From: PXAP01 sp046483315
GTDB taxonomy: Bacteria; Bacteroidota; Bacteroidia; Bacteroidales; PUMT01
Direction of reading: 5' to 3'
Assembly (NCBI GenBank): GCA_046483315.1
Contig: JAWODJ010000058.1
Location: 1 to 64,000, forward strand
Length of the DNA: 64,000 bases
The notes below the pieces were generated by a model, which saw nothing but the letters and a program-made list of their open reading frames with translations, did no database searches and had not been told where the DNA came from. Below, one piece after another: positions 61,184 through 64,000 of the stretch. The position numbers and the translations under genes are program-made. Positions within the stretch are counted from its first letter, which is position 1; every line of letters starts with the position of its first letter.

Positions 61184-62413
61184 TTAAAGATAGGTGCTGG
61201 CGCCCTCATCAAGCTTGACAAACGGGGCAATGGCTCGTTTATAAATACCCTGTACCCAGGCTATGGCCATGCCATAGTTGGTGACAGGAATACCCGCTTC
61301 GGCTGCAGACCGTATGCGGTTAATAAGCTGCCGGCGGGTAATAACGCATCCCCCGCACTGTATTACCAGGGAATAGTCGGTTATCTGGCGGGGAAGTTCA
61401 GCGAGACCGCCGACAACATCAAATTCCAGTTGTTTGCCGGTAAAGCTGCTTATCCAGCGGGGTATTTTTACCCTTCCGATGTCGTCACAGGAAACATGAT
61501 GCGTACACGACTCAAGTATAAGTATCCGGTCGCCGTTATTAAGGTCAGATATTTTCGGGGTTCCCTTCAGATAGAGGTCAAAATCGCCTTTGTACCTTGC
61601 AAGCATAATGCTGAAACTTGTAAGTGGAATATCCCGGGGAACAGAGGCATCTGCCTTTACAAAAATCTGGCTGTCTGTTATTGCAAGCACGGGTTTAATT
61701 CCTGTTTTCCTTAAAAACCCATCTACCTCTCTTTCTTTCATTACCACGGCCACGGAGTCATTGTCAATGATATCACGAATGGCCTGAACCTGAGGAAGTA
61801 TAAGTCTCCCGGCAGGAGCCTGCACGTCAATGGGCGTTATAAGTAAAACAATATCTCCGTAGCCAAGCAGGTCGCCTATAAGACCGGGTGTTTTCCATGC
61901 CGATTCAGGGATGGCCGATCTTATTGCAGTGATAATTTTCTCAGGGTACTCCGCTGATTTGCCGGAGAATTCAAGCACCTCTTTTCCTGTATATGATCTG
62001 ATAAGTTTCCTGGTATCGTCATGCAGTTGTTCAAGGTCTGACTTATTATGTATTATTAGAAATGGCAGGTCAAGTTTATTAAACTCATTAACCAGTTTTT
62101 TTTCCGGATCTTTGAAAGTGTTCCGCGTTATAACAAGTATGGCAAGGTCAACTGCACTTAAAGTCTGAAGGGTTTTTGCAGCCCTCTTTTCTCCAAGTAT
62201 CCCTTTGTCATCTGATCCTGCTGTGTCAATAAGCACTACCGGTCCGAAGCCGGTTATTTCAAACGATTTTTTTACCGGATCGGTTGTGGTGCCCGCCACT
62301 TCCGAGACTATAGCAATTTCCTGTCCGGCAAGGATATTGATAAGGGTGCTTTTTCCGTTATTTCGACGGCCGTATATTCCAATATGAGGTTTACTCTCTT
62401 TACCTTTTTCCAT
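61184..62413 (-). CDS. hydF: [FeFe]-hydrogenase H-cluster maturation GTPase HydF
   Basis: A 409-residue scaffold that carries the 2Fe precursor of the [FeFe]-hydrogenase H-cluster. An N-terminal GTPase domain has Walker A GRRNNGKS at 15-22, TTTD and DTAGSDD. A C-terminal domain binds a 4Fe-4S cluster with C303 (CTHH) and C353/C356 (CGGC). All three cluster cysteines are present, so it looks functional. The radical-SAM partners HydE and HydG and a hydrogenase are not adjacent; the neighbour, divergent, is a KamA-like radical SAM gene. Confidence 0.93.
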   Translation of the reverse strand: MEKGKESKPHIGIYGRRNNGKSTLINILAGQEIAIVSEVAGTTTDPVKKSFEITGFGPVVLIDTAGSDDKGILGEKRAAKTLQTLSAVDLAILVITRNTFKDPEKKLVNEFNKLDLPFLIIHNKSDLEQLHDDTRKLIRSYTGKEVLEFSGKSAEYPEKIITAIRSAIPESAWKTPGLIGDLLGYGDIVLLITPIDVQAPAGRLILPQVQAIRDIIDNDSVAVVMKEREVDGFLRKTGIKPVLAITDSQIFVKADASVPRDIPLTSFSIMLARYKGDFDLYLKGTPKISDLNNGDRILILESCTHHVSCDDIGRVKIPRWISSFTGKQLEFDVVGGLAELPRQITDYSLVIQCGGCVITRRQLINRIRSAAEAGIPVTNYGMAIAWVQGIYKRAIAPFVKLDEGASTYL

Positions 62414-62548
62414 TTTTTGTTGTTTTGTCCTCCTGGCGCTAAAATAAGTGTTTTTCCTGCATTTTTCTTTCGAAGAGCTGTATTAATTAACAACTTTTCA
62501 GTTAGCTCCGGTCTGTCATAAATCATTAAAAACAGGTTTACCTTTTTA

Positions 62549-62556
62549 TATCTTTG
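62549..62556 (+). promoter_or_regulatory. -7 element upstream of the KamA-like gene
   Basis: TATCTTTG matches TAnnTTTG, 148 bp before the ATG. The -33 region has no strict match. Confidence 0.35.
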
Positions 62557-62704
62557 CAATATTTAAAGGGAAACAGAGTTTTTCGCACCGGAGATTCGTG
62601 GTATTTCTATCATACTCAAATAACTTTTTCCGCGTTGAACTATTGTATCCTTTTTTTGTAATATATGAAGACGGTTAAACCGCTTCACTGTAAATTAGTC
62701 TTTT

Positions 62705-64000
62705 ATGAAGTATTATCCTGAAAAAATAGCTCTTTCTGTTAAATCGGCAAAACTGCTTCGCCGGCTCTTCCATGAGAATCCGAGACTGGAAGAAATATTC
62801 AGAAAGTCCGAAAAGGAGAGCGAAGCCAAAGAATCAATAAGGGAGTGGGCAGAGGAAGTTATGGGCGACAATGAGCATGCGATCAGGTATTATAAAAGGG
62901 AAATATCGGGTCCTGATAGCTATGCCAGGCTGAGATGGAAGGACTTTGCTGCGATAAGGATACTTGATTACCTGGACAATGCAGGTCGTGAATTTTTAAA
63001 TCCCCACAGGGGAGGGGAGAAAATGCTCAATGACCCTTTTAGTTTTATATGGCTTGCAGCAAAAGCAGGTAAGGGAGGATCCAAACCTCTCTTTTTTGAG
63101 GATATGATATACCTGTTTCGCCAGCTTACAGGGCAGCTTCCCCGTAGCAGACCCGACCGGAAAGCTGTCATTAAGTGGATGGAGCGATGGAACCATGGAA
63201 TGGAGCCTGATATTGTCAGGGAAAGGGAAGAGAATAAGGAGCGGATTATTAAGATCCTGGTAGAGAAGATAGAGAGTTGTGAGCCCGGTGAAAGCCGCTA
63301 TGTTTTTGATGAGGGCATGAGCCTTGAGGACAAGGTTGAAAAGGTAAGGGAATGGTGGGATGATCATATGTTCCATCTCAGGTTTGCTGTCCGCTCTCCT
63401 GCCCTGCTGAATGAGCTTCTTGATTACTCGCTTGACGTGGACACCCAGAAGTTGCTTGAAAGGGCAGAGAAAAAGGGAATACCTTTTTTTGTAAACCCCT
63501 ATTATATTTCACTTCTGAGCACCAGAACCCCGGATTTTTCGGCGGGTGCTGATCTGGCGATCCGTCATTATGTAATTTACAGTAAGCCTCTTATAGATCA
63601 GTTTGGAAATATTGAGGCCTGGGAAAAAGAGGACAAGGTGGAGCAGGGCAAACCCAATGCAGCCGGATGGCTCCTTCCGTCCCAGCATAATGTTCATCGC
63701 AGGTATCCGGAAGTTGCAATAATGATCCCTGACACTATGGGCCGTGCCTGTGGCGGGTTATGTGTTTCGTGTCAGCGTATGTATGATTTCCAGAGGGGGA
63801 ACCTCAATTTTAATCTGGATAAGCTAAGACCCGGCGAAACCTGGGATGAGAAATTACGCCGCCTGCTCGATTATTATGAAAAAGATACCCAGCTCAGGGA
63901 TATTCTTTTGACAGGCGGGGATGCCCTTATGAGCCGTGACAGGTCTCTCGAAAAGATACTGAACGAAGTTTATGAAATGGCATTAAGAAAGAGGGAGGCA
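62705..64000 (+). CDS. KamA-type radical SAM protein with long N-terminal region (3' end beyond window)
   Basis: A frame of 432 codons, open to the window edge. The CxxxCxxC radical SAM cluster is C349-C353-C356 (RACGGLCVSC), followed by DILLTGGDALMS, the family's GGD motif. The pattern fits lysine 2,3-aminomutase relatives. In classical aminomutases this cysteine triad lies near residue 125-135, so here about 220 extra residues stand before it. That region contains helices with many Trp, Arg and Glu residues and segments such as RLRWKDFAAIRILDYLDN. The reaction is unknown. It starts at ATG 62705, divergent from hydF. Confidence 0.8.
   Translation, partial: MKYYPEKIALSVKSAKLLRRLFHENPRLEEIFRKSEKESEAKESIREWAEEVMGDNEHAIRYYKREISGPDSYARLRWKDFAAIRILDYLDNAGREFLNPHRGGEKMLNDPFSFIWLAAKAGKGGSKPLFFEDMIYLFRQLTGQLPRSRPDRKAVIKWMERWNHGMEPDIVREREENKERIIKILVEKIESCEPGESRYVFDEGMSLEDKVEKVREWWDDHMFHLRFAVRSPALLNELLDYSLDVDTQKLLERAEKKGIPFFVNPYYISLLSTRTPDFSAGADLAIRHYVIYSKPLIDQFGNIEAWEKEDKVEQGKPNAAGWLLPSQHNVHRRYPEVAIMIPDTMGRACGGLCVSCQRMYDFQRGNLNFNLDKLRPGETWDEKLRRLLDYYEKDTQLRDILLTGGDALMSRDRSLEKILNEVYEMALRKREA

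Noticed and set aside
1..64000. CRISPR arrays, insertion sequences, prophage or integrative element
   Set aside because: No regularly spaced repeats, transposase, integrase or phage genes were seen anywhere; gene content is ordinary chromosomal.

Overview
The window reads as a chromosomal segment of a Bacteroidota bacterium, probably class Bacteroidia. The evidence is a short primary sigma factor, Cys-free L31 type B, the TTTG / TAnnTTTG promoter signature (complete upstream of GNAT, tRNA-His, L31, a chorismate mutase and a lipid kinase gene), type IX secretion proteins (a PorV/PorQ-like barrel and a small type B cargo), alternative complex III, DUF4492 with cydAB, and DUF5683 behind parAB. 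There is no rRNA, insertion sequence, prophage or CRISPR array. Coding density is high and almost every gene can be placed in a family. A few starts are forced to TTG or GTG.

Layout. 1-5.7 kb: the 3' end of a MarR regulator, a 400-bp gap with a 15-bp perfect inverted repeat, a full promoter and a hairpin-plus-T-run just before the next start. Then comes a tight cassette of GNAT acetyltransferase, M20 deacylase, alanine racemase, ornithine-racemase-type enzyme and small winged-helix protein, followed by rpoD. 5.8-20.1 kb: oxidoreductase, rtcB, tRNA-His, flippase, class V aminotransferase, L31, lon, LiaF-like protein, coaD, thioredoxin-like protein, NUDIX/pyrE back to back, SRPBCC protein, birA. 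20.2-28.8 kb: rsfS-ftsH-DUF2007-cdsA-psd, a flavodiiron protein, EamA and AI-2E family transporters, and a 207-residue type B secreted protein.

28.9-46.0 kb is the respiratory core. actABCDEF (alternative complex III, quinol to cytochrome c) runs forward. It converges on a reverse cluster of sco, coxA, coxC, coxD, coxB (with a fused cytochrome c), ctaB and a heavy-metal-binding lipoprotein. This gives a complete quinol-to-oxygen route through an A2-type caa3 oxidase. Next to it, DUF4492-cydA-cydB encodes the high-affinity bd quinol oxidase. With the flavodiiron protein and the [FeFe]-hydrogenase maturase HydF at 61-62 kb, the picture is of a facultative or micro-aerobic organism that both ferments and respires.

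46.4-64 kb: a beta-propeller/DUF4114 lipoprotein, chorismate mutase, pssA (with cdsA and psd this completes phosphatidylethanolamine synthesis), PorV/PorQ-like protein, HAD phosphatase, glutaminyl cyclase lipoprotein, lipid kinase, parA-parB-DUF5683-mltD, an SGNH/MBOAT O-acylation pair, hydF, and the first 432 residues of a long KamA-type radical SAM protein that runs off the right edge.

Most worth a second look: the two-racemase cassette with its attenuator-like leader, the pairing of a glutaminyl cyclase with several exported proteins whose predicted mature N-terminus is Gln, the hydF/KamA-like divergent pair, and several perfect palindromes in regulatory gaps. I found no wholly undescribed multi-gene system that I can defend.
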